Origin: a virus
Strand: one strand, 5' to 3'
DNA: 20,753 nt
Virus record (IMG/VR): IMGVR_UViG_3300039191_000410
Span: 1-20,753 of that record
Below are positions 5,848-12,751 of this stretch, piece after piece. Both the position numbers and the translations under genes were made by a program. Every line of letters starts with the position of its first letter. The stretch's first letter is position 1. The notes beneath the pieces are model-generated. The model did no database searches, had not been told where the DNA came from, and was given only the letters and a program-made list of their open reading frames with translations.

Positions 5848-7645
5848 GATATTTTATTATTTTTTCATATACTATATATTCAATTTTATCATACTCCCAA
5901 TAGGGAATCCTCAATAAATCTATATTATTATTTTCACAAAATTTATTTTTAACTTTATCATTACACTTTTGTGTTTTTAGGGATTCCTTTCCTCCAAAAT
6001 GATCTATACTTTCAAAGTGTTGTCTACCATCATATTCTATACATAGATTGTATTCAGGTAAATAAAAGTCAAATGACTTTCTACCTAAAGGATTAAACTT
6101 TTTTTGTGTTTGAAATTTTACATTATTAGTAGTTAATATATTAGATATTTTAACTTCCCCTTTACTACTATTGCATTTAGGACATCCATTTAAATCATAA
6201 TAATGAGATCTGAATAATTGATTAAACTCTCCGTGTTTTGGACAAATTATTTTAATTTTAGAACTAACTCCCTTGTAAATAACTTTGGAATAATCATATT
6301 TGTTATTATGTATATTATTTAATTCTAACTTTTTACCATCCCATAATTCTCTCCACTTTTCATCAGATTTTTTACCCTCTCCAGATTTAGATATTATTTT
6401 TGAGCACTCATCACAAGGAGATATCAACTTCAATAAATTATTACTATGTGTATTTTTCTCACCATGTAAATCACATTTTACTTCAATAATAGAATTAAAT
6501 ATACCATCCCATTTATTACAAGAATATTTCCATCTTTTCCCAAATTTTTTATATAGTCTATTTGTAAATTCATACCAATCTATTTTACTCCTTTTACTTA
6601 AAGAACACGATGGACAACCACTTCCCCTTACATGGTGAAATGGTTTTTGGATAAATTCATCATGTTCTGGACATATTATGATCACATCTTTTTGGTTATC
6701 AACATAATCAACCAATGAATAATTATAATAATTATCATGTATTATTTTAGATTTATTTATAAAATTATCCTTCCTTTTTTTTAAATATTTTTTTTCGCTA
6801 CATTTATTACATCTTTTACCCTTATAGTATAACTTATCATATGAAGTATTAAAAATGTGACCATTTTTACATTTCGATCTTAATTTCGATTTCGTACCAT
6901 CATAGTATAATATTTCTAATATTTCATAACCTTTACTTTTAATATTACTTTTAATATTCTCTTTGGTTATTTTTCTAGATTTTTTAGATTTGGGGTTTAT
7001 AGGTTTAGGTTTTTTATTTTCCTTTTTAGGTTTAAATTTAGGTTTAGATTTTAATTTTTTACAAAATTTACAACCATTACCATTTAAATGGCTATTAGGT
7101 GTTTGTTCAAACTCACCATGTTCTGGACATATAATCAGAACTTTAGTTTTCCAATTATAATATTTAACTTTAGAGTAATCATATTTATTTTTATGGACTT
7201 TTCTACATTTTTTTATAAATTCGTCACCATTAGATCTACAATAATTATCAACTATATCTCTACCGCAATAATAACAACCTTTCCCATTTAAATGGTTATT
7301 AGGTGTTTGTTTAAACTCGCCATGGTTTGGACATATAATTATAACCTTATCAGAGCTTTTTAAATATTTAACTTTAGAGTAATCATATTTATTTTTATGT
7401 ATTAAATTGGATTTAGTTATAAATGATTTCCTATATTGTTCTGTTTTTTCTTTTTTTGAACATTGAATACAAGGAATTAATTGGCTTAAATGGTTACTTG
7501 GTGTTTGATTAAACTCACCATGTTCTGGACATATAATAACAACCTTAGTTTTATTAGTATCGTATTTAACCTTAGAATAGTCATATTTATCCCCATGTTT
7601 ATTTATCGAGCGTTGTATAAACTCACCATTTTTTAAATTCTTCAT
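5837..7645 (-). CDS. Multi-zinc-knuckle protein with C-terminal Vsr-like nuclease domain, probable free-standing homing endonuclease
   Basis: 602 residues. The first three-quarters hold repeated units of about 55-65 residues with the pattern H.NKYDYSKVKY, VIIICPEHGEF.Q.P..HL, then G.GC..C; at least five units plus two diverged ones are visible. Each carries Cys and His able to bind zinc and is of a type linked to DNA recognition. A lysine/proline-rich linker lies near residues 200-220. From about residue 493 a nuclease-like domain follows: GEVKISNIL, FDFYLPEYNLCIEYDGRQHF (about 525-544), KC.DKVKNKFC, and LLRIPYWEYD, like the Vsr/EDxHD branch of PD-(D/E)XK enzymes. Such proteins in phages and giant viruses often behave as homing endonucleases. 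It sits directly before, and overlaps, the frame-broken gp4-like gene. Lysine-rich, very AT-rich codon use supports mobility. Role is inference. Confidence 0.7.
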   Translation of the reverse strand: MKNLKNGEFIQRSINKHGDKYDYSKVKYDTNKTKVVIICPEHGEFNQTPSNHLSQLIPCIQCSKKEKTEQYRKSFITKSNLIHKNKYDYSKVKYLKSSDKVIIICPNHGEFKQTPNNHLNGKGCYYCGRDIVDNYCRSNGDEFIKKCRKVHKNKYDYSKVKYYNWKTKVLIICPEHGEFEQTPNSHLNGNGCKFCKKLKSKPKFKPKKENKKPKPINPKSKKSRKITKENIKSNIKSKGYEILEILYYDGTKSKLRSKCKNGHIFNTSYDKLYYKGKRCNKCSEKKYLKKRKDNFINKSKIIHDNYYNYSLVDYVDNQKDVIIICPEHDEFIQKPFHHVRGSGCPSCSLSKRSKIDWYEFTNRLYKKFGKRWKYSCNKWDGIFNSIIEVKCDLHGEKNTHSNNLLKLISPCDECSKIISKSGEGKKSDEKWRELWDGKKLELNNIHNNKYDYSKVIYKGVSSKIKIICPKHGEFNQLFRSHYYDLNGCPKCNSSKGEVKISNILTTNNVKFQTQKKFNPLGRKSFDFYLPEYNLCIEYDGRQHFESIDHFGGKESLKTQKCNDKVKNKFCENNNIDLLRIPYWEYDKIEYIVYEKIIKYHDK

Positions 7646-7698
7646 AGTATGGTATATATATAAAATATGTACCCCATACAGAATTTATGGATTTATGA

Positions 7699-7932
7699 TT
7701 AAAATAAATCAAGGTATAGATTTTCTATTTCTCTATCGGAGAGTTTATGTAAATATTTAAAGATTTCTTCTTCTGATTCATAATCTTCAAAATCTGTTTT
7801 ATCAGCTAAGTAATCTTCTATTTGTTTCTCGCAACCATATTTAGAGAAACACCCTTTGATAGATTTAAGCATAACATCTATCATCATTTTTTTAGAATCA
7901 CTTGATTCATTAAATTTTCTTAAATATTCCAT
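7699..7932 (-). CDS. Small tagged protein, function unknown
   Basis: A 77-residue protein starting MEYLRKFNESSDSKK at 7932; a longer reading from 8151 is only the antisense-like shadow of the next gene in another frame. The start matches the shared tag, with F-N-E followed by S as a possible processing step. The body is acidic and helical: MIDVMLKSIKGCFSKYGCE with two Cys five apart, then YLADKTDFEDYESEEE, and LHKLSDREIENLYLDLF. No known domain was recognised. It lies 22 bases after the tagged gene at 7955-8446 and has TATAATATATTATAATATA directly before its ATG. Likely an internal head protein or small effector by the tag alone. Confidence 0.7.
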   Translation of the reverse strand: MEYLRKFNESSDSKKMMIDVMLKSIKGCFSKYGCEKQIEDYLADKTDFEDYESEEEIFKYLHKLSDREIENLYLDLF

Positions 7933-7954
7933 TATATTATAATATATTATATTT

Positions 7955-8446
7955 TTATTGTTCCATACCACAGTGTTCACAAACCCATGATTCTTTTTCT
8001 TTATCCCAAAAGAAATCATGTGTATATTCCATACCATCTTCTTCCATTTGTTCTCTACACTCACATTCTTCTGGCTCAAACCAAGGTCCATCTTCCGAAT
8101 CATCTTCATCATCTTCATCATCTTCAAATTCTTCAAACCCATTAGATTCATTGGACTTTGATTTTCTTTTTAAGATTTCCTCAAGTAATATATGTGCCCA
8201 AATTTCTTTATCCTCAGCTTTATTTTTAACTCTATCATCAATTATAGCATTTAAAGAATTTTTAAGGTGATCAAGTGTCATTTTACTAACTGGTATTTTT
8301 TGACCATCCTTTGTGACCCATATAGGTGTTTTAGTTTCTGAATGTGAATATCTATCATCATTAGCAAATTCACCATCAACTCCACCGATATAGTTTGGTT
8401 CACCGTTTACAGATTGATATGTTTCAAATTTTCTTAAATACTTCAT
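7955..8446 (-). CDS. Tagged zinc-ribbon protein, function unknown
   Basis: 163 residues, starting MKYLRKFETYQSVNGEPNY, which matches the shared tag. A second block, WVTKDGQKIPVSKMTLDHLKNSLNAI (about 43-68), is a recurrent phage/bacterial motif with W.T.DG..I....M...HL.N. An acidic linker (EEFEDDEDDEDDSED) follows. The C terminus has CECREQMEEDGM and WVCEHCGMEQ, two Cys pairs that could hold one zinc. The modular make-up (tag, HL.N motif, acid run, zinc ribbon) suggests a small binding protein and not an enzyme. A CTTAATATATAA element sits 17 bases upstream of the ATG. It is divergent from the plus-strand gene at 8499. Confidence 0.75.
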   Translation of the reverse strand: MKYLRKFETYQSVNGEPNYIGGVDGEFANDDRYSHSETKTPIWVTKDGQKIPVSKMTLDHLKNSLNAIIDDRVKNKAEDKEIWAHILLEEILKRKSKSNESNGFEEFEDDEDDEDDSEDGPWFEPEECECREQMEEDGMEYTHDFFWDKEKESWVCEHCGMEQ

Positions 8447-8462
8447 AGTTCTATTTGTTTTT

Positions 8463-8474
8463 TTATATATTAAG
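8463..8474 (-). promoter_or_regulatory. Candidate late promoter in a divergent intergenic space
   Basis: CTTAATATATAA on the minus strand, 17 bases from ATG 8446. The same 52-base space holds TTAAATATATA on the plus strand (8483-8493), ending only six bases from ATG 8499. The space may thus carry back-to-back promoters. Confidence 0.4.
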
Positions 8475-8498
8475 TTCCAATCTTAAATATATAGTAAT

Positions 8499-9203
8499 AT
8501 GGGAGAATTAATAGACGTTATAGAAAACCAATCAAAAGGAAATATTGTTTCTTATTACAAAGAAAACACCACCCTACTTTATAATTATTACAGAGGGGTT
8601 AACCCTCATCCAGATATGGCTCCCAAATATGCAGTAAAACCATTACCTATTAGTAAAATGGAAAGTGGTATGTTTTATTTTATGACATATAAAGATGAAT
8701 CAAATTGGATGAGAAATTCACCTATATTTTTTGTGGATTGGAAAGAATTTGAAGGTAGAATAATTGGTTATGGTATTAACTTAAACTTTATCCCTTTAGA
8801 AGTCAGAGCTTCTATATTTGATGAAATGATCGATAACTTAGAAGAAGAAGATCAAATCAATGGAATATCTTTCGAAGAAATGTATAAGAGGTTATTAAGG
8901 GTAGGATATGAATATTCACTCGTAGAGTATGACATGAGTAGAATAGAGTCTGTTTTCCATATCTCTGTTCATATATTACCACGTTTTTTATATTCATCTT
9001 ATCCTACTAATAAATATGATCCTAAAAAGTTATATAGTATATGGCTCAAAAAATTAGAAACAAGGGAGTTACGACACCAAGAAATAATCACACAGTTATC
9101 AGAAGACTTATTTAAAACAACCGAAGAAATAGAAATGAAGTATGATGCTTTATCAGATCATATGAAAAGATTTAAAAGAAATCATGATAAATTTGGTAAA
9201 TAA
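8499..9203 (+). CDS. Phage protein of unknown function, possible virion component
   Basis: 234 residues, no signal peptide or membrane segment. The central part reads MFYFMTYKDESNWMRNSPIFFVDW and then GRIIGYGINLNFIPLEVRASIFDEMI. This kind of block (a Y-F motif, a 'proline, hydrophobic' strand and G.N..F.P...R) occurs in uncharacterised structural proteins of T4-like phages, but I cannot name the family. The C-terminal 60 residues are a charged probable coiled coil (LETRELRHQEIITQLSED onward). It is the first gene of the plus-strand cluster 8499-10748. A short stem over its stop codon (9193-9212) may be a weak terminator. Function unassigned. Confidence 0.8.
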   Translation: MGELIDVIENQSKGNIVSYYKENTTLLYNYYRGVNPHPDMAPKYAVKPLPISKMESGMFYFMTYKDESNWMRNSPIFFVDWKEFEGRIIGYGINLNFIPLEVRASIFDEMIDNLEEEDQINGISFEEMYKRLLRVGYEYSLVEYDMSRIESVFHISVHILPRFLYSSYPTNKYDPKKLYSIWLKKLETRELRHQEIITQLSEDLFKTTEEIEMKYDALSDHMKRFKRNHDKFGK

Positions 9204-9212
9204 TTTTACCAA
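9193..9212 (+). terminator. Weak possible hairpin over the stop codon
   Basis: TTGGTAAA pairs with TTTACCAA across a four-base loop that includes part of the stop codon. There is no clean T run after it (CCGGTATTTTATT follows), so termination is doubtful. Confidence 0.25.
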
Positions 9213-9261
9213 CCGGTATTTTATTCGTATATTGTATTATTAATCAAAATAAAAAATAAAT

Positions 9262-9705
9262 ATGAAAGGTTTCTCAGCATTTAAAATTACACTTATTACT
9301 CCATCAGAAATGAATGAAGATGAGAGAGTAATGCAAGATATTGACGTTGTTGGAGCATTTGGAGAATTCTTCGATAAAGAATTTGAGTTCCTTGATGGTC
9401 TTGATGATATTAATGAAGATGAGAATGGTATTGTTACAAGTACATGGTATTTGTTTTTGTCCGACTCACAGTATGATAATATTGAAGGGTTTTATAATAA
9501 AGTAAGATCTATCGATGAAAATTGGATTAAACCAATTGAAGATATTACTGATGAAATATTATTAGAAAATAAATATTTCGAGTTGGGTGATATGATTAAA
9601 GAATATTCAGAACAAAATCTAAGTAAAGATGATGTTCTAGATAAGATAAATTCACTTGGGTTTGAAAACCTTTCAGATATTGATAAAAAAATATTAAACA
9701 GCTAA
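9262..9705 (+). CDS. Hypothetical acidic protein with C-terminal VLDKI-type motif
   Basis: 147 residues, strongly acidic. The N-terminal half has the feel of a mixed alpha/beta domain (FSAFKITLITPSEM, then TSTWYLFLSDSQYDNIEGFY). The C terminus, DVLDKINSLGFENLSDIDKKIL, resembles the ILDRISSKGIMSLSRLDKELL segment in the gene at 1629-2060 and related tails in Bacteroidota proteins. It has no tag, despite MKGFSAFK looking vaguely alike. An A-rich leader (AAAATAAAAAATAAAT) precedes the ATG, as is common where Shine-Dalgarno sites are not used. No function assigned. Confidence 0.8.
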   Translation: MKGFSAFKITLITPSEMNEDERVMQDIDVVGAFGEFFDKEFEFLDGLDDINEDENGIVTSTWYLFLSDSQYDNIEGFYNKVRSIDENWIKPIEDITDEILLENKYFELGDMIKEYSEQNLSKDDVLDKINSLGFENLSDIDKKILNS

Positions 9706-9715
9706 AAACAATCAA

Positions 9716-9877
9716 ATGACTAAATTACTCATGTTTATATATGCACTCATCATGTCCATTCTTGGAATAATTTCTATGAATCCAATAGATGTAATGGGTT
9801 GGGTTCTTTCAGGTTTATGGATTCTTTCCATAATGGGATTATATTTATTACCTATTAAAACTAAAAAGGATGTGTAG
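9716..9877 (+). CDS. Small two-span membrane protein
   Basis: 53 residues starting MTKLLMFIYALIMSILGIIS. Two hydrophobic segments (about 4-20 and 27-46) are joined by a short NPIDVMGW turn, and a basic tail KTKKDV follows. This is a helical hairpin of the size of phage inner-membrane peptides. Its start is 11 bases after the stop of the previous gene, and its end overlaps the next gene by eight bases (GATGTGTAG), so it belongs to an operon. A holin-like or superinfection role could be imagined, but nothing in the sequence decides it. Confidence 0.65.
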   Translation: MTKLLMFIYALIMSILGIISMNPIDVMGWVLSGLWILSIMGLYLLPIKTKKDV

Positions 9878-10061
9878 GAAAGAATGTAAAGAATGTCCAT
9901 ATAAGGTTAAAAACTCTCACAATGATAAGTTCTTACAAAGAGTTAATAAACTTCAAGATAAGGAAATTATAGGTGAGACACATACATGTCACATGATATC
10001 TCCTGGTTGGGGATCTCCTAATGATAAAAATGTGTGTATTGGATCTCTGAAAAACAAGTGA
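9870..10061 (+). CDS. Small Cys/His-rich protein, DUF6283-like
   Basis: 63 residues. MCRKECKECPYKVKN gives C-x3-C-x2-CP at the N terminus. ETHTCHMISPGWG supplies CH, and VCIGS near the end supplies another Cys. The order C..CP[YW], then CH, then C.G is that of the small DUF6283 family, known mainly from phages and actinobacteria and thought to bind a metal. Its start codon lies inside the last codons of the membrane-protein gene, indicating translational coupling. The family assignment is from the pattern alone; the function is unknown. Confidence 0.7.
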   Translation: MCRKECKECPYKVKNSHNDKFLQRVNKLQDKEIIGETHTCHMISPGWGSPNDKNVCIGSLKNK

Positions 10062-10094
10062 TTTAGGTTTTTATTAATTAAGAAAAATAGTATT

Positions 10095-10268
10095 ATGACA
10101 AATTTTAAAATGAATGAAGAAATTGGAAATGGAGTAGTGACGCATTGGTCATCCATATTTAAATCTAATAGCATAGACGAAAAAACCACATATGAATCTC
10201 TTGAAGAGGAAGGTTTAGACCAAAAAGTTATTGATTGTATTATTGATAAGACTTTTGGTTCTGAATGA
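10095..10268 (+). CDS. Small acidic hypothetical protein
   Basis: 57 residues: MTNFKMNEEIGNGVVTHWSS at the N terminus, then an acidic helix (YESLEEEGLDQKVIDCIIDK) and FGSE. It follows the Cys-rich gene by 33 bases in the same direction and ends just before a set of inverted repeats. The spacing and codon use are like those of its neighbours, so I take it as real. No function can be assigned. Confidence 0.6.
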   Translation: MTNFKMNEEIGNGVVTHWSSIFKSNSIDEKTTYESLEEEGLDQKVIDCIIDKTFGSE

Positions 10269-10271
10269 TCT

Positions 10272-10331
10272 AAATATTCCGTATCGGAATATGGAATATT
10301 TATTATTTATCTAAAAATGGTCATTTTTTAG
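10272..10331. repeat. Inverted repeats between the small plus-strand genes and the tagged gene
   Basis: AAATATTCC (10272-10280) can pair with GGAATATTT (10293-10301), or ATATTCC with the nearer GGAATAT (10286-10292), so two alternative stems exist. A second stem, CTAAAAATG / CATTTTTTAG (10311-10331), follows. They may end the upstream transcript or bind a regulator just before the promoter at 10340. Confidence 0.45.
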
Positions 10332-10339
10332 TTTATAGT

Positions 10340-10351
10340 CTTAATATATAA
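10340..10351 (+). promoter_or_regulatory. Candidate late promoter before the 10377 gene
   Basis: CTTAATATATAA on the plus strand, the same 12 bases as the element before the gene at 7955-8446. It ends 25 bases before the ATG at 10377 but only four bases before the ATG at 10356. This spacing is the main reason to prefer the downstream start. Confidence 0.45.
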
Positions 10352-10376
10352 TATAATGAACAAAAATAATATTATT

Positions 10377-10748
10377 ATGAAAGATTTAAAACACTTAAAG
10401 ACATTCGAAAATTTTAGAGTAGATGAAGAAATATCTCTTCCTTTTATGGGAAGTAAAAAGAAAGATCTTCTTAAAGGACTAAAGGAAGAAACAGAATTTT
10501 TAGCTTCTAATCCGCTTGCTGATGAGGTTAAAGATCTATATAAAAAGTATAAGTCTGATAAAGATAGAAACGCTTTGAGAAAAGCAAACTCTATACTTAC
10601 TAAATTTGCTGAATCTGAATTAGGTAAAACTAAAAAAGCGGCTACTGACTTTATGAGAAATGTTTATAGAATCATTGAAGATAGAGTTGAAGAATTAGGT
10701 GCTGAAGCTATGAAAGGTGGAAGAGGAGGATCGTCTGCTAGTACATAA
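10377..10748 (+). CDS. Tagged helical protein, candidate internal head protein
   Basis: 123 residues from MKDLKHLKTFENFRVDEE; an ATG at 10356 would add seven residues but sits almost on the promoter element. The start is a longer version of the shared tag, with T-F-E followed by N. The rest is almost wholly helical and lysine-rich (KKKDLLKGLKEETEFLASNP, then LYKKYKSDKDRNALRKANSI, then a long amphipathic helix) and ends in GGRGGSSAST. The size, basic helices and tag fit a DNA-associated internal head protein like T4 IPs. It is the only tagged gene on the plus strand here. A strong terminator follows its stop. Confidence 0.75.
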   Translation: MKDLKHLKTFENFRVDEEISLPFMGSKKKDLLKGLKEETEFLASNPLADEVKDLYKKYKSDKDRNALRKANSILTKFAESELGKTKKAATDFMRNVYRIIEDRVEELGAEAMKGGRGGSSAST

Positions 10749-10765
10749 TAAAATATTATAACAAT

Positions 10766-10797
10766 AAAAAAGGTGAATCAATTGATTCACCTTTTTT
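10766..10797. terminator. Strong bidirectional intrinsic terminator
   Basis: A perfect 20-base palindrome (GGTGAATCAATTGATTCACC, 10772-10791) is flanked by six A before and six T after. It can stop transcription from the plus-strand gene ending at 10748 and from the minus-strand gene ending at 10812. Confidence 0.9.
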
Positions 10798-10811
10798 ATT
10801 TTCACCCATAG

Positions 10812-11101
10812 TTACCAACAGATAATTTTAATAATTGATCTTGATGATTCACATTGAATAAAAGCGTTATTAAAGTATAACGTCCCATATGGAGATAATG
10901 TTGCAAACCCCCTATATTTTAGTCTATCATTCAAGTAGATCTTAAAGTTGAAACTTGTTCTATAACCAGTGTTGTTATAGATCATAAAATTGTTTCTACA
11001 AACACCGTTGTTATCATATGAGAATACGAAATCGGTGAAATTTGCACCATTAGAGTTATAAACATCAACCTTATTATAAGTTGTTGTTTGTGTTTTTTCA
11101 T
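10812..11101 (-). CDS. Open frame without a normal start; restored by one base in an A6 run
   Basis: About 93 codons are open from just after a stop near 11124 to the TAA at 10812, with natural-looking composition: TYNKVDVYNSNGANFTDFVF, then a Tyr/Asn/Phe-rich beta-like body ending in IIKIICW. The frame has no ATG until halfway through. An ATG at 11101 lies one frame away. It is followed directly by AAAAAA (11093-11098), and one extra A, or a -1 slip, would give MKKTQTTTYNKVDV and join the long frame. So this is a gene with a homopolymer frameshift, real or technical, or one using an unusual start such as ATA. It follows IF-3 by 26 bases. The composition suggests a beta-rich binding or virion protein; family unknown. 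Confidence 0.55.
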
Positions 11102-11127
11102 TTGTTTTTATTTTGTTTTTATTTTAA

Positions 11128-11679
11128 TTAGTCATTGTCTGTTATTGGTTTGATAATCACTTCCATTTTTCTACCATTTAATTTTGGCATATTTTCTGCT
11201 GTTCCGTGATCTGAAAGTGATTGCACAAATTCTAAAAGTAATTTTTCACCCCTTTCTTTAAATGTAATTTGTCTACCTCTAAAGAAAACTCCAACTTTTA
11301 CTTTGTTACCCTTTTCTAAGAATTTGATAGCGTTATCTTTTCGATAACTAAGGTCATTTTCTTCGGTATTAGGTCCGAACTTAATCTCTTTAGTTTGAAC
11401 TTTCTTAGATTTCTTTTTCAACTCCTTTTCTTTTTTCTTCTTATCATAAAGGAATTTTTTATAATCTATTATCTTACAAACTGGAGGGTTAGCATTTGGA
11501 GAGATTTCTACCAAGTCCATTTCCATATCCCTAGCCATTGAAAGAGCTTCTCCTTTGGAATAAATTCCAGGAGAGTCGATATTATCACCAACTACTCTTA
11601 CCTCAGTTACCCTGATACGGTTATTTATTCGGTGTTCTTCTTCTTTTTTCTTAAAGTTGTTTCTTCTTCTTTTAGACAT
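11128..11679 (-). CDS. infC: Translation initiation factor IF-3
   Basis: 183 residues, full-length with both domains. The N-terminal domain has HRINNRIRVTEVRVVG and LVEISPNANPPVCKIIDYKKFLYD. A lysine-rich linker follows (KKKKEKELKKKSKK). The C-terminal domain has KEIKFGPNTEENDLSYRKDN, KVGVFFRGRQITFKERG and a final strand KMEVIIKP. IF-3 binds the 30S subunit, keeps 50S away and checks the start codon and initiator tRNA. The sequence is of the Bacteroidota kind, including the basic N-terminal extension MSKRRRNNFKKKEEE. IF-3 genes in phages are uncommon but have been reported in huge phages. The start is three bases after the glutamine synthetase stop, so the two are almost surely cotranscribed. 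All core regions look intact. Confidence 0.96.
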   Translation of the reverse strand: MSKRRRNNFKKKEEEHRINNRIRVTEVRVVGDNIDSPGIYSKGEALSMARDMEMDLVEISPNANPPVCKIIDYKKFLYDKKKKEKELKKKSKKVQTKEIKFGPNTEENDLSYRKDNAIKFLEKGNKVKVGVFFRGRQITFKERGEKLLLEFVQSLSDHGTAENMPKLNGRKMEVIIKPITDND

Positions 11680-11682
11680 ATA

Positions 11683-12708
11683 TTATTTTAAAATTGTTTC
11701 TATTAATTTATTTGATATTAAATAAGGATCAGCATTTGAAGCTGGTCTCCTATCTTCTATATAACCTGGTGTCTTAGAATCATTAATACTACTTGGTATT
11801 CTTATTGAGGCTGTTCTATCACCCTCTCCCCAAGTGAAATCTTCTAATGTAGGTGTTTCATTTTCACCAGTTAACCTTTCTTGGTTACCTTCACCATACA
11901 CTAATATATGATCTTTATGGCTATTTTCCAACTTTTTACAGTAAGAAATTGCGATTTCAGATTTATTTTCTAAGTTTTCCCTTAATTCTTTTGTAGAGAA
12001 GTTAGCATGTAAACCAGATCCATTCCATTCTCCACCACCAAATGGTTTAGGTTCAATATTTATAGTGTAATTATACTTTTCGCCTAACCTATAAAGTAGG
12101 TATCGAGAAACCCATAATTGATCTGATCCATCAAGTGCAGTAACTGGACCAACTTGATATTCCCATTGACCTAACATAACTTCGGCGTTTATACCAGAGA
12201 TATTGATACCCGCTTCTAAACAAGCATCTAAATGTTCCTCAACAAATTTTCTACCCGATACATGATTAGCACCAACACCACAATAATAATCTCCTTGTGG
12301 TTTAGGGTAAGTTCCTATTTGACCAGGCCACCCTAGAGGTCTTTTTGTTGTATTATCATAAATGATATATTCTTGTTCAAACCCATACCATGTTTCATCA
12401 TCATGTTCGATATTTTCTTCAAGTAAACTTCTGTTGTTTGATTCATGTGGAGTCATATCTGAATTGTAAACCGAACACATTACTAATAATGATCCTTCTC
12501 TAAATGGGTCTTTAAAAATGTTTTTTGGTTTTAACATCATTTCTGAATCACCACACTCAGCTTGAGATGTAGATGAACCATCATAATTCCATATAGGTAG
12601 TTCTTCTACTGTAACATTTTCGGGAGTCTTTTTTGTATCCCAAATCTTGGTTTTTGATCTTAACAATTGGACTTTATTTCCATCCAACCAAATATATTCT
12701 AACTTCAT
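11683..12708 (-). CDS. glnII: Glutamine synthetase, type II (GSII)
   Basis: 341 residues, the length of the compact GSII enzymes found in eukaryotes and Bacteroidota, not the 450-700 residues of GSI or GSIII. It makes glutamine from glutamate, ammonia and ATP. Visible motifs: WNYDGSSTSQAECGDSE (41-56), GFEQEY with the metal-binding Glu pair (111, 113), GINAEVMLGQWEYQVGP with Glu 176 and 183, NGSGLHANFS with His 234, ERLTG, DRTASIRIP (298-305) and the closing EDRRPASNADPY. All active-site positions are kept. GSII lacks the Tyr used for adenylylation of GSI. It lies between a DUF2061 protein and IF-3 in one operon. In a phage it would be an auxiliary metabolic gene supplying glutamine for nucleotide and protein synthesis; that purpose is inference. 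Confidence 0.96.
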   Translation of the reverse strand: MKLEYIWLDGNKVQLLRSKTKIWDTKKTPENVTVEELPIWNYDGSSTSQAECGDSEMMLKPKNIFKDPFREGSLLVMCSVYNSDMTPHESNNRSLLEENIEHDDETWYGFEQEYIIYDNTTKRPLGWPGQIGTYPKPQGDYYCGVGANHVSGRKFVEEHLDACLEAGINISGINAEVMLGQWEYQVGPVTALDGSDQLWVSRYLLYRLGEKYNYTINIEPKPFGGGEWNGSGLHANFSTKELRENLENKSEIAISYCKKLENSHKDHILVYGEGNQERLTGENETPTLEDFTWGEGDRTASIRIPSSINDSKTPGYIEDRRPASNADPYLISNKLIETILK

Positions 12709-12751
12709 ATAATAATTTTAGATATTATACTTTGAATCAGATATTTTGTTT

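Noticed and set aside
6300-7291. Three plus-strand frames with Phe/Leu-rich sequence
   Set aside because: Antisense to the zinc-knuckle nuclease; the Phe/Leu richness mirrors its Lys codons.
7933-8151. Upstream extension of the 7699-7932 gene from an ATG at 8151
   Set aside because: It overlaps the zinc-ribbon gene in another frame, with low-quality sequence (many Met and Lys). The tag start MEYLRKF at 7932 is a far better start.
9712-9900. Minus-strand 62-residue frame
   Set aside because: The plus strand here codes for a tightly linked membrane protein with good overlap to the next gene, so the minus frame is a shadow.
9989-10189. Minus-strand 66-residue frame
   Set aside because: Antisense to the Cys-rich and acidic small genes, which are better supported by context and motif.
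11062-11101. Signal-peptide-like frame MKKHKQQLIIRLMFITLMVQ from ATG 11101
   Set aside because: It ends after about 39 codons, while the adjacent frame is open for over 90 codons with natural composition. The hydrophobic look is more likely a by-product of the wrong frame.
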